A model generated the notes under the pieces. It was not told where the DNA came from and made no database searches. It saw only the letters and a list, made by a program, of their open reading frames with translations. Positions 45,481 through 54,492 of a DNA stretch of 64,000 bases are shown one piece after another; the first letter of the stretch is position 1, and each line of letters begins with the position of its first letter. Origin of the DNA: Pseudomonas sp. Choline-02u-1 (lineage in GTDB: Bacteria; Pseudomonadota; Gammaproteobacteria; Pseudomonadales; Pseudomonadaceae); assembly GCF_002836515.1 (NCBI RefSeq), contig NZ_PJBC01000013.1, positions 186,001 through 250,000 of the forward strand, given 5' to 3'. The translations under genes were made by a program, and so were the position numbers.

Positions 45481-46394
45481 GCCGATTGACGATTACCGCG
45501 AGTACGGCGCTGTGCCTGCTGCAGGACGCCGGACGTTTTGGTGTACGCCATCTCGGCGTAACACAGGGCGGCGCGGCGGACTGGTGTTCGATGAGCTGGG
45601 CCAATTGGCTGCTTGGCAATGCGCTGAATGCGACGGTGGTTGAGATCACCCTCGGCGGGTTTGCCGTGGTGGCTGAGGAGGATTGCCTGCTGGCATTGGC
45701 CGGAGCGGATCTCGGCGCGCAGCTTGAGGGACTGCCGCTGGCGCCATGGCGCAGTTTCAAGTTGCACAAAGGACAGAAACTGCAATTCACGCAACCCTTG
45801 CTCGGTGCCCGGGCTTATCTGGCAGCCCCCGGCGGTTTTGATGCACGCCAAGTGCTGGGCAGTAGCGCCACGGTGGTCCGCGAAGAACTGGGTGGACCTG
45901 ATGGCATGGGCTTGCCGCTGGCCAGGGGCGGGGCGCTGAGTTATAGCGGTGAATCGCGATTACTGCGTGAAGTGCCGTTGCCGCTGCGGCCGGATTTGCA
46001 ATCGAAGGCACCGCTGGATCTGGTGCTTGGCGCACAGATCGGCCAGTTCAGTGGCCAGAGTCTGTTTGATGCATTCAACACCGCCTGGACGCTGGACAGT
46101 CGTGCCGACCGCATGGGCATTCGCTTGTTGGGCAATGCCTTGCACTATCAGGGGCAACCCATGATTTCCGAAGGCATTCCGCTGGGTGCGGTGCAGGTAC
46201 CGCCGGACGGGCAGCCGATCGTGCTGCTCAATGATCGTCAGACCATTGGTGGTTATCCAAGGTTGGGGGCGCTGACGCCGTTGGCAATGGCGCGCCTGGC
46301 GCAACAGTTGCCGGGAGACAGGATTCGCTTCGCTCCGGTCATGCAGGACCGTGCATGGCAAGCTCATAACAACTATCTGAAGTCCTACTTGTGA
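45477..46394 (+). CDS. pxpC: 5-oxoprolinase subunit C (KipA-like)
   Basis: A 305-aa carboxyltransferase-like subunit (KipA/allophanate hydrolase subunit 2). LLQDAGRFGVRHLGVTQGGA near the N-terminus, then PLLGARAYLAAPGGFDARQV and the C-terminal GEPILLLNDRQTIGGYP-like VLLNDRQTIGGYPRLG. It completes the enzyme begun by pxpAB. Confidence 0.93.
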   Translation: MSRLTITASTALCLLQDAGRFGVRHLGVTQGGAADWCSMSWANWLLGNALNATVVEITLGGFAVVAEEDCLLALAGADLGAQLEGLPLAPWRSFKLHKGQKLQFTQPLLGARAYLAAPGGFDARQVLGSSATVVREELGGPDGMGLPLARGGALSYSGESRLLREVPLPLRPDLQSKAPLDLVLGAQIGQFSGQSLFDAFNTAWTLDSRADRMGIRLLGNALHYQGQPMISEGIPLGAVQVPPDGQPIVLLNDRQTIGGYPRLGALTPLAMARLAQQLPGDRIRFAPVMQDRAWQAHNNYLKSYL

Positions 46395-46512
46395 TCGTCC
46401 AAACTTCGGACTGAAAACCGAGACGATTCGTTGAGCCCGAGGACATTGCCCTACATTGGTTTTCGGCGATGTGTGAAATCATCGAACCTCATCTCTCACA
46501 AGGAAGTTTCAG

Positions 46513-47055
46513 ATGCGTTATATGAAAGTCAGTGTTCAGGTTAGCGTTGAAGGCGCGGCCAAGGTCGAACGTCATATCGTCGAGTTCTATGAGTCCGGCG
46601 AAAGTGATGCGATTTATAAAGTCGAGGTGGATCGTTTTGGCAATCTGCAGAAGTTGAGCATCGACAAGCTCGGCTTCGAAGGATTCGCGCCCATGTTCGA
46701 ACAATTCATATCCAGGGCGAGGCTGGATATGACACGCATGTTTGACCGGCATCACCATGGAAATCAGAACGGCAAATCCATGCTGCTGATTGCCGGGGAC
46801 CACGCCGCAGCGGACGCTGCTACGGGTGTCCTGTTTCGCTTTTTTGCAGCAGATGGCGAACTCAAACACGAAGAGTTACTTACAGCTGAAACCGATCTGG
46901 AACGAAAAAAACGGCGAAAGCTGCAGGCCCAGAAGAGGATAGAAATGGCGCTGGTGGCGAAACGGCGAGGTGTGCAACCTCCGGTCATTTGCGAAACAGA
47001 TGACCGCGAGTTCATGGACAGGCTTTGCAAGTCCTACATCAAACTAGGCTGGTAA
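46513..47055 (+). CDS. Hypothetical protein
   Basis: A 180-aa cytoplasmic protein, MRYMKVSVQVSVEGAAKVER, with a long basic helix near residue 128-155 (DLERKKRRKLQAQKRIEMAL). CAAGGAAG precedes the ATG. GC is a little lower than in neighbours. I do not recognise the family. It converges with the VWA gene across a terminator-like palindrome. Confidence 0.65.
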   Translation: MRYMKVSVQVSVEGAAKVERHIVEFYESGESDAIYKVEVDRFGNLQKLSIDKLGFEGFAPMFEQFISRARLDMTRMFDRHHHGNQNGKSMLLIAGDHAAADAATGVLFRFFAADGELKHEELLTAETDLERKKRRKLQAQKRIEMALVAKRRGVQPPVICETDDREFMDRLCKSYIKLGW

Positions 47056-47073
47056 CGGCTGCTGGTTTTCTGC

Positions 47074-47101
47074 ATCGTCCCCACGCAGAACGGGGGACGA
47101 T
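47074..47101 (+). terminator. Palindrome between convergent genes
   Basis: ATCGTCCCC, 10-nt loop, GGGGACGAT: a 9-bp stem between the convergent stops at 47055 and 47109. No U tract on either strand, so a role as bidirectional terminator is plausible but unproven. Confidence 0.5.
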
Positions 47102-47108
47102 CCGGTGT

Positions 47109-48287
47109 TTATTTGGATAAAAACCTCATGCCTTCTTCCAGCCCGCGCAACGTCAGCGGATACATCTGATCCTCAATCAGATCGCGGACAATATTCGTCG
47201 AGGACGTATAGCCCCAGGTATCTTTCGGATAGGGGTTAATCCAGATGAGTTTCTTGTACTTCTCCATGAAACGCTGCATCCAGACATAGCCCGGCTCTTC
47301 GTTCCAATGCTCGACACTGCCACCGGCCTGGGTGATTTCATAAGGCGCCATGGCGGCGTCGCCGATGAAGATCACCTTGTAGTCGGCGCCGTACTTGTGC
47401 AGCAGATCCTGCGTCGAGGTGCGCTCGGAAGTGCGGCGCATGTTGTTCTTCCACACTGATTCATAAATGAAGTTGTGGAAGTAGAAGTACTCCAGATGCT
47501 TGAACTCGGTCTTGCAGGCCGAGAACAATTCCTCGCAAATCTTCACGTGCGCGTCCATCGAACCGCCGATGTCGAACAGCAGCAACAGCTTGACGGTGTT
47601 GCGCCGTTCCGGACGCATCTGGATATTGAGCAGGCCGGCATCTTTGGCGGTGTGGTCGATCGTGCCGTCAATGTCGAGTTCTTCCGCCGCACCCTGGCGA
47701 GCGAACTTGCGCAAACGACGCAGGGCGACCTTGATGTTGCGCGTGCCCAGTTCCACCGAATCGTCGAGGTTCTTGTACTCGCGCTGATCCCAGACTTTCA
47801 CCGCTTTGCCCTGGCGTTTGCCAGCATCGCCGACGCGAATGCCTTCGGGGTTGAAACCGCCCGAGCCAAACGGGCTGGTACCACCGGTGCCGATCCATTT
47901 ATTGCCGCCGGCGTGACGTTCTTTCTGTTCTTCCAGACGCTTTTTGAACTCTTCGATGAGCTTGTCCAGCCCGCCAAGGGACTGGATCTGCGCGCGCTCT
48001 TCGTCGGTCAGCGAGCGCTCGAATTCCTTGCGCAGCCAATCCTCGGGAATCAGCGCCTGCAAGTGGTCGTCTAGTTTCTCCAGGCCATTGAAGTACGCGC
48101 CGAAGGCGCGGTCGAACTTGTCGAAATGGCGTTCGTCCTTGACCAGAATCGCCCGCGACAAGTAATAGAACTCGTCCATGTCGGCGAAGGTCACGCGCTG
48201 TTTCAGCGCGTTGATCAAGTCGAGCAGCTCGCGCACCGACACCGGCACCTTGGCTGCGCGCATTTCGTTGAACAGGTTGAGCAACAT
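47109..48287 (-). CDS. VWA domain protein partnered with a MoxR ATPase
   Basis: A 392-aa protein with a CoxE-like VWA domain. A MIDAS-like LLFDIGGSMDAHVKICEEL lies at about residue 235. The N-terminal half is helical and charged (EEFKKRLEEQKERHAGGNKW), perhaps binding the ATPase. It lies 12 bp after the MoxR gene. MoxR-VWA pairs are thought to act as chaperones or metal-insertion machines; the client here is unknown. Confidence 0.88.
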   Translation of the reverse strand: MLLNLFNEMRAAKVPVSVRELLDLINALKQRVTFADMDEFYYLSRAILVKDERHFDKFDRAFGAYFNGLEKLDDHLQALIPEDWLRKEFERSLTDEERAQIQSLGGLDKLIEEFKKRLEEQKERHAGGNKWIGTGGTSPFGSGGFNPEGIRVGDAGKRQGKAVKVWDQREYKNLDDSVELGTRNIKVALRRLRKFARQGAAEELDIDGTIDHTAKDAGLLNIQMRPERRNTVKLLLLFDIGGSMDAHVKICEELFSACKTEFKHLEYFYFHNFIYESVWKNNMRRTSERTSTQDLLHKYGADYKVIFIGDAAMAPYEITQAGGSVEHWNEEPGYVWMQRFMEKYKKLIWINPYPKDTWGYTSSTNIVRDLIEDQMYPLTLRGLEEGMRFLSK

Positions 48288-48299
48288 GGCAGCAGCCTC

Positions 48300-49145
48300 T
48301 TAGCGGGTGCCGCGCCGGCTCATGAACGCCAGGCGCTCAAGTAGCTGCACGTCCTGTTCGTTCTTTACCAGGGCGCCTGCCAGCGGCGGGATGGCTTTGG
48401 TCGGATCGCGCTCGCGCAGCACCGCTTCGCCGATATTGTCGGCCATCAGCAGCTTCAGCCAGTCAACCAGTTCCGACGTTGAAGGCTTTTTCTTCAGGCC
48501 CGGTACCTTGCGCACGTCGAAGAATACGTCGAGCGCTTCGCTGACCAGGTCTTTCTTGATGTCCGGGTAGTGGACATCGACGATCTTTTGCAAGGTGCTG
48601 CGATCAGGGAAGGCGATGTAGTGGAAGAAGCAGCGGCGCAGGAACGCGTCCGGCAGCTCTTTCTCGTTATTGGAAGTAATGATGATGATCGGGCGTTTCT
48701 TCGCCTTGATGGTTTCGTCGATCTCGTAAACGTAGAACTCCATCTTGTCGAGTTCTTGCAGCAAGTCATTCGGGAACTCGATGTCGGCCTTGTCGATTTC
48801 ATCGATCAGCAGAATCACTCGCTCCTCGGACTCGAAGGCTTCCCAGAGCTTGCCTTTCTTCAAGTAGTTGCGCACGTCGTGGACTTTTTCATTGCCCAGT
48901 TGCGAATCACGCAGGCGGCTGACCGCATCGTATTCATACAGACCCTGATGGGCCTTGGTGGTGGATTTGATGTGCCAGGTGATCAGCTTGGCGCCGAACG
49001 ACTCGGCCAGTTGCTCGGCGAGCATGGTCTTGCCGGTGCCCGGTTCACCCTTGACCAGCAGCGGCCGCTCCAGGGTGATGGCGGCGTTGACCGCCAGCTT
49101 CAGGTCATCGGTGGCGACATAGGCCTGGGTGCCTTCGAACTTCAT
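48300..49145 (-). CDS. moxR: MoxR-type AAA+ ATPase
   Basis: A 281-aa ATPase. Walker A GEPGTGKTM lies near residue 36, Walker B VILLIDEIDKADIEFPNDLL near 110, and the sensor and arginine finger follow in TSNNEKELPDAFLRRC. ATG 49145 is preferred as GAGGA is 7 bp upstream. It is co-transcribed with the VWA gene. The neighbourhood with DUF748 and cysK matches P. aeruginosa PA2706-PA2709 as I recall it. Confidence 0.92.
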   Translation of the reverse strand: MKFEGTQAYVATDDLKLAVNAAITLERPLLVKGEPGTGKTMLAEQLAESFGAKLITWHIKSTTKAHQGLYEYDAVSRLRDSQLGNEKVHDVRNYLKKGKLWEAFESEERVILLIDEIDKADIEFPNDLLQELDKMEFYVYEIDETIKAKKRPIIIITSNNEKELPDAFLRRCFFHYIAFPDRSTLQKIVDVHYPDIKKDLVSEALDVFFDVRKVPGLKKKPSTSELVDWLKLLMADNIGEAVLRERDPTKAIPPLAGALVKNEQDVQLLERLAFMSRRGTR

Positions 49146-49285
49146 CTGCAAATCCTCGAACGGTAACGCTGACCTTACGGACAGGACGGGGCGAAATAAT
49201 CGGATGGCCGACTATAACGCGCACGTCGGTCGACTGTGAACGCAGACGGCTTATTCAGTCTCTGAATGGAGCGTCACATGTTGAC

Positions 49286-50362
49286 TCAGCCCTCATCCGG
49301 CTTCGGCCGTTCATACCGGGCATTGAAGGCCTGGATGAATCCATTACGCAAAATCTGCAAAAACGCTTCGAACGCGTTGACATCCTGTTGGTGAACATTG
49401 CCGCTGAGTTCGACGCGGGTGGCGAACTGGTTTTTGTTCTGGTTCTTCAGCACGGTCTCGGTGCCGCCGACCAGCGCTTCCCAGATCGAGCGGAACAGGC
49501 CTTTGTTTTTGTTCTCGACGTCTTGCTGCCAGTTGAAGACATCGACATCGCGCAGCAGGGGCTTGATGTAACCGGTGAGCCGGGCCTTCTCTGCCTTCGC
49601 TTCGATGACCACATCGCCGTGACCGGCGTTGAAGTCGAATTTGCCATAAGCCGACGCGAAGTCGTTCATGCGTTTGAGCTCGATGTCGCGGGCACGCAGG
49701 CGAAATTCGAAATCTTCGAAATCGCTCAGCGGATCGAACGTAGCAGTCACTTCGACAGGGGCATGACCCAACAGCAAAGCCTTGCCTTCAAAAAGGGCGT
49801 CGCGTTTGCCTTCCTTGTCGACGACGTTGGTCAGGTTGTAGATGCTCGCATTGACCTTGCTTGCATTCATGTTTACCGGTGGCTTGGAGTTGAAGTTGCG
49901 GAAGGTAATGCGGCCATCGTTGATCTGCACTTCATCGAGGGTGATCGGCAGCAGTTTGCCCAGTTGCTCCCGCCAATCGGTGCCTTGACCAGTCTGGGAG
50001 TTCTGTTTGTTGGCGCCGCCATCGACAAAGTTGATTTCAGGATTGAGAAATTGCACCTGCGCGACCACGGCATGGTCGTACCACAGCGAATGCCAGCTCA
50101 CTGACAGATCGATCAACGGTGCATCGACGAACGGCACCGGTACCTTGCCGTCGACCTTGACGATTTTCAGGCCGTTGATTTTGTACGCGCCGCGCCACAG
50201 CGCAAGGTCGACGTCGGTAATCTGTCCACGGTAATCGCCCATGTCGGCGAGCTTGTCATTGAGGTAGTCGCGCACCAGATAGGGCAGGGCGAAATGCAGG
50301 GCGACCAGCAGCACCACGACACCCGCCAGGGTCCAGAGCGGCCAGCTGTAACGACGCTTCAT
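49286..50362 (-). CDS. DUF748 (AsmA-like) envelope protein
   Basis: A 358-aa protein with an N-terminal membrane anchor (WPLWTLAGVVVLLVALHFAL) and a large beta-rich domain as in AsmA/DUF748 proteins, thought to reside in the periplasm and help lipid or envelope maintenance. AAGGAA precedes ATG 50362; codons to 50404 are not needed. Confidence 0.85.
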   Translation of the reverse strand: MKRRYSWPLWTLAGVVVLLVALHFALPYLVRDYLNDKLADMGDYRGQITDVDLALWRGAYKINGLKIVKVDGKVPVPFVDAPLIDLSVSWHSLWYDHAVVAQVQFLNPEINFVDGGANKQNSQTGQGTDWREQLGKLLPITLDEVQINDGRITFRNFNSKPPVNMNASKVNASIYNLTNVVDKEGKRDALFEGKALLLGHAPVEVTATFDPLSDFEDFEFRLRARDIELKRMNDFASAYGKFDFNAGHGDVVIEAKAEKARLTGYIKPLLRDVDVFNWQQDVENKNKGLFRSIWEALVGGTETVLKNQNKNQFATRVELSGNVHQQDVNAFEAFLQILRNGFIQAFNARYERPKPDEG

Positions 50363-50516
50363 GAGAGTGTTTCCTTGAACAGTGTTCCCTGATGAGGGTT
50401 GCATGGGTTCAATCCGATTGACTGCGCGCGTTTGCAGACGTTCGACCCGACTGGACTGTGATCGGCAACAGGCTTACCTTGAAAGGCTGAATTCAACGCT
50501 GCATAAGGACCCAGCC

Positions 50517-51491
50517 ATGAGCCGTATTTACGCTGACAACGCCCATTCCATCGGCAATACGCCGCTGGTCCAGATCAACCGCATTGCGCCGCGCGGGGTC
50601 ACCATCCTGGCCAAGATCGAGGGGCGCAATCCCGGTTACTCGGTCAAATGCCGAATCGGCGCCAACATGATCTGGGACGCCGAAAGCAGCGGTAAACTCA
50701 AGCCGGGCATGACCATCGTCGAGCCCACCTCCGGTAATACCGGCATCGGTCTGGCCTTCGTCGCCGCTGCGCGTGGCTATAAATTGATGCTGACCATGCC
50801 GGCGTCGATGAGCATCGAGCGGCGCAAGGTCCTGAAAGCCCTGGGTGCGGAGCTGGTGTTGACCGAGCCGGCCAAAGGCATGAAGGGCGCCATCGAGAAA
50901 GCTGCGGAAATCGTCGCCAGCGATGCCGACAAATATTTCATGCCGGCGCAATTCGATAACCCCGCCAATCCGGCGATTCACGAAAAGACCACCGGCCCGG
51001 AAATCTGGAACGACACCGACGGCGCCGTCGATGTGCTGGTGGCTGGCGTCGGTACGGGCGGAACCATTACCGGTGTTTCGCGGTATATCAAGAACACCGC
51101 CGGTAAACCGATTCTGTCGGTGGCCGTGGAGCCGGCGTCTTCGCCGGTGATTACGCAAGCGTTGGCCGGTGCCGAGATCAAGCCTAGCCCGCACAAGATT
51201 CAGGGCATCGGCGCCGGTTTTGTGCCGAACAACCTTGATCTGTCGATGGTCGATCGCGTTGAGCAGGTAACCGACGAAGAATCCAAAGCCATGGCTTTGC
51301 GCCTGATGCAGGAAGAAGGGATTTTGTGCGGTATTTCCTGCGGTGCCGCGATGGCAGTGGCTGTGCGGCTGGCGGAGACGCCGGAAATGCAGGGCAAAAC
51401 CATCGTCGTGGTGCTGCCGGATTCGGGTGAACGTTATCTGTCGAGCATGTTGTTCAGTGACCTGTTCACCGAGCAGGAGAACCAGCAGTAA
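50517..51491 (+). CDS. cysK: Cysteine synthase A
   Basis: A 324-aa PLP enzyme, O-acetylserine sulfhydrylase, joining sulfide and O-acetylserine to cysteine. [15 protein letters not shown] carries the PLP lysine, [20 protein letters not shown] binds the substrate carboxylate, and [14 protein letters not shown] binds the cofactor phosphate. AAGGA is 8 bp before ATG 50517. Confidence 0.93.
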   Translation: MSRIYADNAHSIGNTPLVQINRIAPRGVTILAKIEGRNPGYSVKCRIGANMIWDAESSGKLKPGMTIVEPTSGNTGIGLAFVAAARGYKLMLTMPASMSIERRKVLKALGAELVLTEPAKGMKGAIEKAAEIVASDADKYFMPAQFDNPANPAIHEKTTGPEIWNDTDGAVDVLVAGVGTGGTITGVSRYIKNTAGKPILSVAVEPASSPVITQALAGAEIKPSPHKIQGIGAGFVPNNLDLSMVDRVEQVTDEESKAMALRLMQEEGILCGISCGAAMAVAVRLAETPEMQGKTIVVVLPDSGERYLSSMLFSDLFTEQENQQ

Positions 51492-51674
51492 CCCGGTTGA
51501 TTCAGGTCAGCCAGGGTTCAGGTGCTGCATGTTAATAAAGGCTTTGTTGCGTAATGCTTAACACTGAATCTTGTGTCGGGCGGTTTTTCCGCAGGCCGGT
51601 AGTGTTTATCATGGCCGGCTGCCATGCCGGGTAAAGGGCATTGCGCAGCGTTGTCTTTATTCAAGGAGTTGTTG

Positions 51675-52613
51675 ATGACCGTTTCGTTTGCCGCCAAGGC
51701 GTTTGTGCTGTTGCTCTTTCTGGGCAGCACGCTCTATGTGCATTTGCGCGGCAAGGCGCGTTTGCCGGTATTGCGTCAGTTCGTCAACCACTCGGCGCTG
51801 TTCGCTCCGTATAACGCCTTGATGTATTTGTTTTCCGGCGTGCCGTCCAAACCCTATCTGGATCGCAGCAAGTTTCCGGAACTGGATGTACTGCGCGACA
51901 ACTGGGAAACCATTCGCGACGAAGCGATGCACCTGTTTGACGAAGGCTACATTCGCGCCGCCGAGAAGAATAACGATGCCGGTTTCGGCTCGTTTTTCAA
52001 GAAAGGCTGGAAGCGTTTCTATCTCAAGTGGTACGACAAACCGCTGCCATCGGCTGAAGCCCTTTGCCCGAAAACCGTAGCGCTGGTCAGTGCCATTCCC
52101 AACGTCAAAGGCGCAATGTTTGCGCTGTTGCCGGGCGGTAGTCATCTCAATCCGCACCGCGACCCGTTCGCCGGCTCGCTGCGTTATCACCTCGGCCTGT
52201 CGACGCCCAATTCCGACGATTGCCGGATTTTTGTCGATGGTCAGGTCTACGCCTGGCGCGACGGCGATGACGTGATGTTCGACGAGACCTACGTGCACTG
52301 GGTCAAGAATGAAACCGATCAGACTCGCGTGATTTTGTTCTGCGACATCGAGCGTCCGCTGAGCAACCGCCTGATGACCCGCATCAACCGCTTCATCAGC
52401 GGCTGGCTTGGCCGCGCCACCGCACCGCAGAACCTTGATGATGAACGCGTCGGTGGGATCAACCAGGCTTACGCCTGGAGCAAGAGCTTCAGTGACCGTT
52501 TCAGCGGCGCGGTCAAACAGTGGAAACGTCGCCATCCCAAGGCCTACCGCGTCATGCGCCCGGTGCTGGCAGTGGTTGTGCTGACGTTGCTGGGGTATTG
52601 GTTATTTGGGTGA
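51675..52613 (+). CDS. lpxO: Lipid A hydroxylase LpxO-type dioxygenase
   Basis: A 312-aa aspartyl/asparaginyl beta-hydroxylase-family enzyme that, as LpxO, hydroxylates a lipid A secondary acyl chain at C2. N- and C-terminal membrane segments (VLLLFLGSTLYVHLRG and VLAVVVLTLLGYWLFG) enclose the 2-oxoglutarate/Fe domain: GGSHLNPHRDPFAG (HxD), then WVKNETDQTRVILFCDI. AAGGAG fits ATG 51675. Confidence 0.9.
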   Translation: MTVSFAAKAFVLLLFLGSTLYVHLRGKARLPVLRQFVNHSALFAPYNALMYLFSGVPSKPYLDRSKFPELDVLRDNWETIRDEAMHLFDEGYIRAAEKNNDAGFGSFFKKGWKRFYLKWYDKPLPSAEALCPKTVALVSAIPNVKGAMFALLPGGSHLNPHRDPFAGSLRYHLGLSTPNSDDCRIFVDGQVYAWRDGDDVMFDETYVHWVKNETDQTRVILFCDIERPLSNRLMTRINRFISGWLGRATAPQNLDDERVGGINQAYAWSKSFSDRFSGAVKQWKRRHPKAYRVMRPVLAVVVLTLLGYWLFG

Positions 52614-52629
52614 GACTCGATCAGACAAT

Positions 52630-52654
52630 AACCGCTCTTTGAGAGCGGTTTTTT
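52630..52654 (+). terminator. Intrinsic terminator after lpxO
   Basis: AACCGCTCT, loop TTG, AGAGCGGTT, then TTTT: a 9-bp stem with U tract, 17 bp behind the lpxO stop. Confidence 0.88.
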
Positions 52655-52655
52655 A

Positions 52656-53069
52656 TTAGCGGAAGGAAGATGACGATCCGGCTAATACGCCGCTTGGACG
52701 GTATAGAGGTATAGCTCCCGAAAGAGGCTCCTGAATTTCGATTTGCTGGCTGCCGAATCGGCTTTGATTCGGATTGGCGAAACAAAGTCCGCACAGTTCA
52801 CGATCAAACCAGATTGCCAAATCGAAGCTCATTGGTTCTTTGGCTTTCCATCGGACAATTTCCTCCCGGCAGAAATGCGGATCGAGCCATTGCTCATAAG
52901 CTTTCATCGCGGACGCATCAATAGCTTCGAAGCGAACCTTGGAATAATCAACGTCAACGATTGCGCGCGCCTCGAGTTCGCTGTGTCGTTTCGCAAATGT
53001 AACTGCGGCCCGCTTCCTCGCCTCCGACCGATAAACCTGATCCCGCAAATACGTCCGTTCCCTTGGCAT
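52656..53069 (-). CDS. Hypothetical protein
   Basis: A 137-aa protein, MPRERTYLRDQVYRSEARKR, with a central AIDASAMKAYEQWLDPHF and FDLAIWFDRELCGLCFANPN. The latter is reminiscent of part of an acetyltransferase-like fold, but no full motif is present, so it may be a shortened or divergent protein. An in-frame TTG at 53117 would lengthen it. It ends next to the lpxO terminator. Confidence 0.5.
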   Translation of the reverse strand: MPRERTYLRDQVYRSEARKRAAVTFAKRHSELEARAIVDVDYSKVRFEAIDASAMKAYEQWLDPHFCREEIVRWKAKEPMSFDLAIWFDRELCGLCFANPNQSRFGSQQIEIQEPLSGAIPLYRPSGVLAGSSSSFR

Positions 53070-53170
53070 ATGATCTCTTGCATTCCCTGTCTCCTGACAA
53101 TCCGTTGCCACCGCCAATTACCCTAATCACCCGGCACCGCGCTATCGCTGGCGGCCCTTTGCCCAAGTCA

Positions 53171-53200
53171 TTGCAATCTGTGTCACGCGCTGGTTATAGT
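53171..53200 (+). promoter_or_regulatory. Sigma-70-like promoter
   Basis: TTGCAA and TATAGT separated by 18 bp. A start about 7 bp on would lead straight into a perfect hairpin, then the 54-codon ORF at 53252. Confidence 0.5.
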
Positions 53201-53207
53201 CGGCGCT

Positions 53208-53227
53208 CGTGAATCAGGCGATTCACG
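53208..53227 (+). repeat. Leader hairpin
   Basis: CGTGAATC, loop AGGC, GATTCACG: a perfect 8-bp stem with no U tract, between the promoter and the small ORF; it would lie near the 5' end of the transcript and may stabilise it. Confidence 0.5.
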
Positions 53228-53251
53228 TTCCTCCTAACGAGATCCGCATCA

Positions 53252-53416
53252 ATGCCTGCATCCCTCATCAACGCGGTAGTCGATTCAGCGGTCAACGCTG
53301 GCGTCGTGCCGTGCGGGAATCAGCAGCCGGTGCAGATCAGTCATTACCCTCCACCTGTCAGTAGCACGCCGGTGTGCGCAGTCGTATCGCCGCCGGGCGT
53401 TGGCGTCCGGGGCTGA
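53252..53416 (+). CDS. Small ORF (54 aa) of unknown function
   Basis: MPASLINAVVDSAVNAGVVP at the start, then a Pro/Val-rich part HYPPPVSSTPVCAVVSPPGV and the end GVRG. A promoter-like sequence and hairpin lie 50-80 bp upstream; the ribosome site is weak. The balanced, non-random composition and codon use suggest a real small protein, but no homology can be tested here. Confidence 0.45.
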   Translation: MPASLINAVVDSAVNAGVVPCGNQQPVQISHYPPPVSSTPVCAVVSPPGVGVRG

Positions 53417-53510
53417 ACGGCAGTTTCTGCTGACCCTGCGCCCGCCAGAAAAACCTACTGGATTTCAGCTTCGGCTGAGTTGGCTTCTTGCCTGACTACA
53501 GGTGGTATTC

Positions 53511-54374
53511 ATGTTTGTCCTTTCGAAACAATCCGCGCTCGCGGCGACGTCCACGAGCCTGTTCGTTCTGCTGTGGAGCAGTGGGGCGATTTTCTCCAAA
53601 TGGGGCCTGGCCCATGCTTCGCCCTTTGCCTTTTTGCTGATTCGCTTCGCCATCGCCCTGTGTGGGCTGGTGTTGCTGGCGCCGCTGCTGAAATTGAAGC
53701 TGCCCAAGGGTGGCAATCCGATGCTGTTCGCGATCGCCACCGGTGTGGTGCTGTTGGGCGCCTATCAGATTTTTTATCTGTTGGCGCTGGACTGCAAAGT
53801 CACACCGGGCGTGATGGCGACGATCATGGGCGTTCAGCCGATACTCACCGTGGTCTTGATGGAGCGCCAGCGCTCGGCGAGCCGTATATTCGGTCTGGCG
53901 CTGGGGCTGGCCGGGCTGATCATGGTGGTTTATCAGGGCATCGGTCTGGCCGGTATGTCCTGGACCGGCATGCTGTTCGGTTTGCTGGCGCTGGCGAGCA
54001 TGACGCTCGGTTCGATCATGCAAAAATGCATCACCGACAACCCGCTCGGCACGCTGCCAGTGCAGTACCTGGCCGGCCTGTTGCTGTGTGCGATGTTCGT
54101 ACCGTTCCAGCGGTTTCACTTCGAGCACAGCGCAGGCTTTATTGTCCCGGTGTTATGGATGGGCCTGGTGGTCTCGGTGCTGGCGACACTGTTGCTGTAT
54201 CGGCTGATCGCGCGGGGCAATCTGGTGAATGTCACCAGCCTGTTCTATCTGGTGCCAGCGGTGACGGCGGTGATGGATTACCTGATTTTTGGTAATCGGC
54301 TCGCGGCGTTGAGTGTGTTGGGAATGCTGCTGATCATTGTTGGATTGGTGTTTGTGTTCCGTAAGACCGGATAA
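53511..54374 (+). CDS. EamA-family (DMT) transporter
   Basis: A 287-aa protein with ten hydrophobic segments in two EamA repeats, as in drug/metabolite exporters. SSGAIFSKWGLAHASPFAFL opens the first half; LPVQYLAGLLLCAMFVPFQR is at the middle. AGGTGG sits 6 bp before ATG 53511. Substrate unknown. Confidence 0.9.
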   Translation: MFVLSKQSALAATSTSLFVLLWSSGAIFSKWGLAHASPFAFLLIRFAIALCGLVLLAPLLKLKLPKGGNPMLFAIATGVVLLGAYQIFYLLALDCKVTPGVMATIMGVQPILTVVLMERQRSASRIFGLALGLAGLIMVVYQGIGLAGMSWTGMLFGLLALASMTLGSIMQKCITDNPLGTLPVQYLAGLLLCAMFVPFQRFHFEHSAGFIVPVLWMGLVVSVLATLLLYRLIARGNLVNVTSLFYLVPAVTAVMDYLIFGNRLAALSVLGMLLIIVGLVFVFRKTG

Positions 54375-54401
54375 CAGAAAGACAAGCGGTGACTCTTGCG
54401 T

Positions 54402-54473
54402 CGCCATCGCGAGCAGGCTCATGCCTATAACCGGAATGCGTTCCCATGTAGGCATGAGCCTGCCGCGATGGCG
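54402..54473 (+). repeat. REP-like palindrome, third family
   Basis: CGCCATCGCGAGCAGGCTCA and, inverted, TGAGCCTGCCGCGATGGCG with GCATGCCT-type arms, one base off in the middle; it lies between convergent transporter genes. Confidence 0.75.
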
Positions 54474-54492
54474 ATTTTGCCAACAAAGCGGA

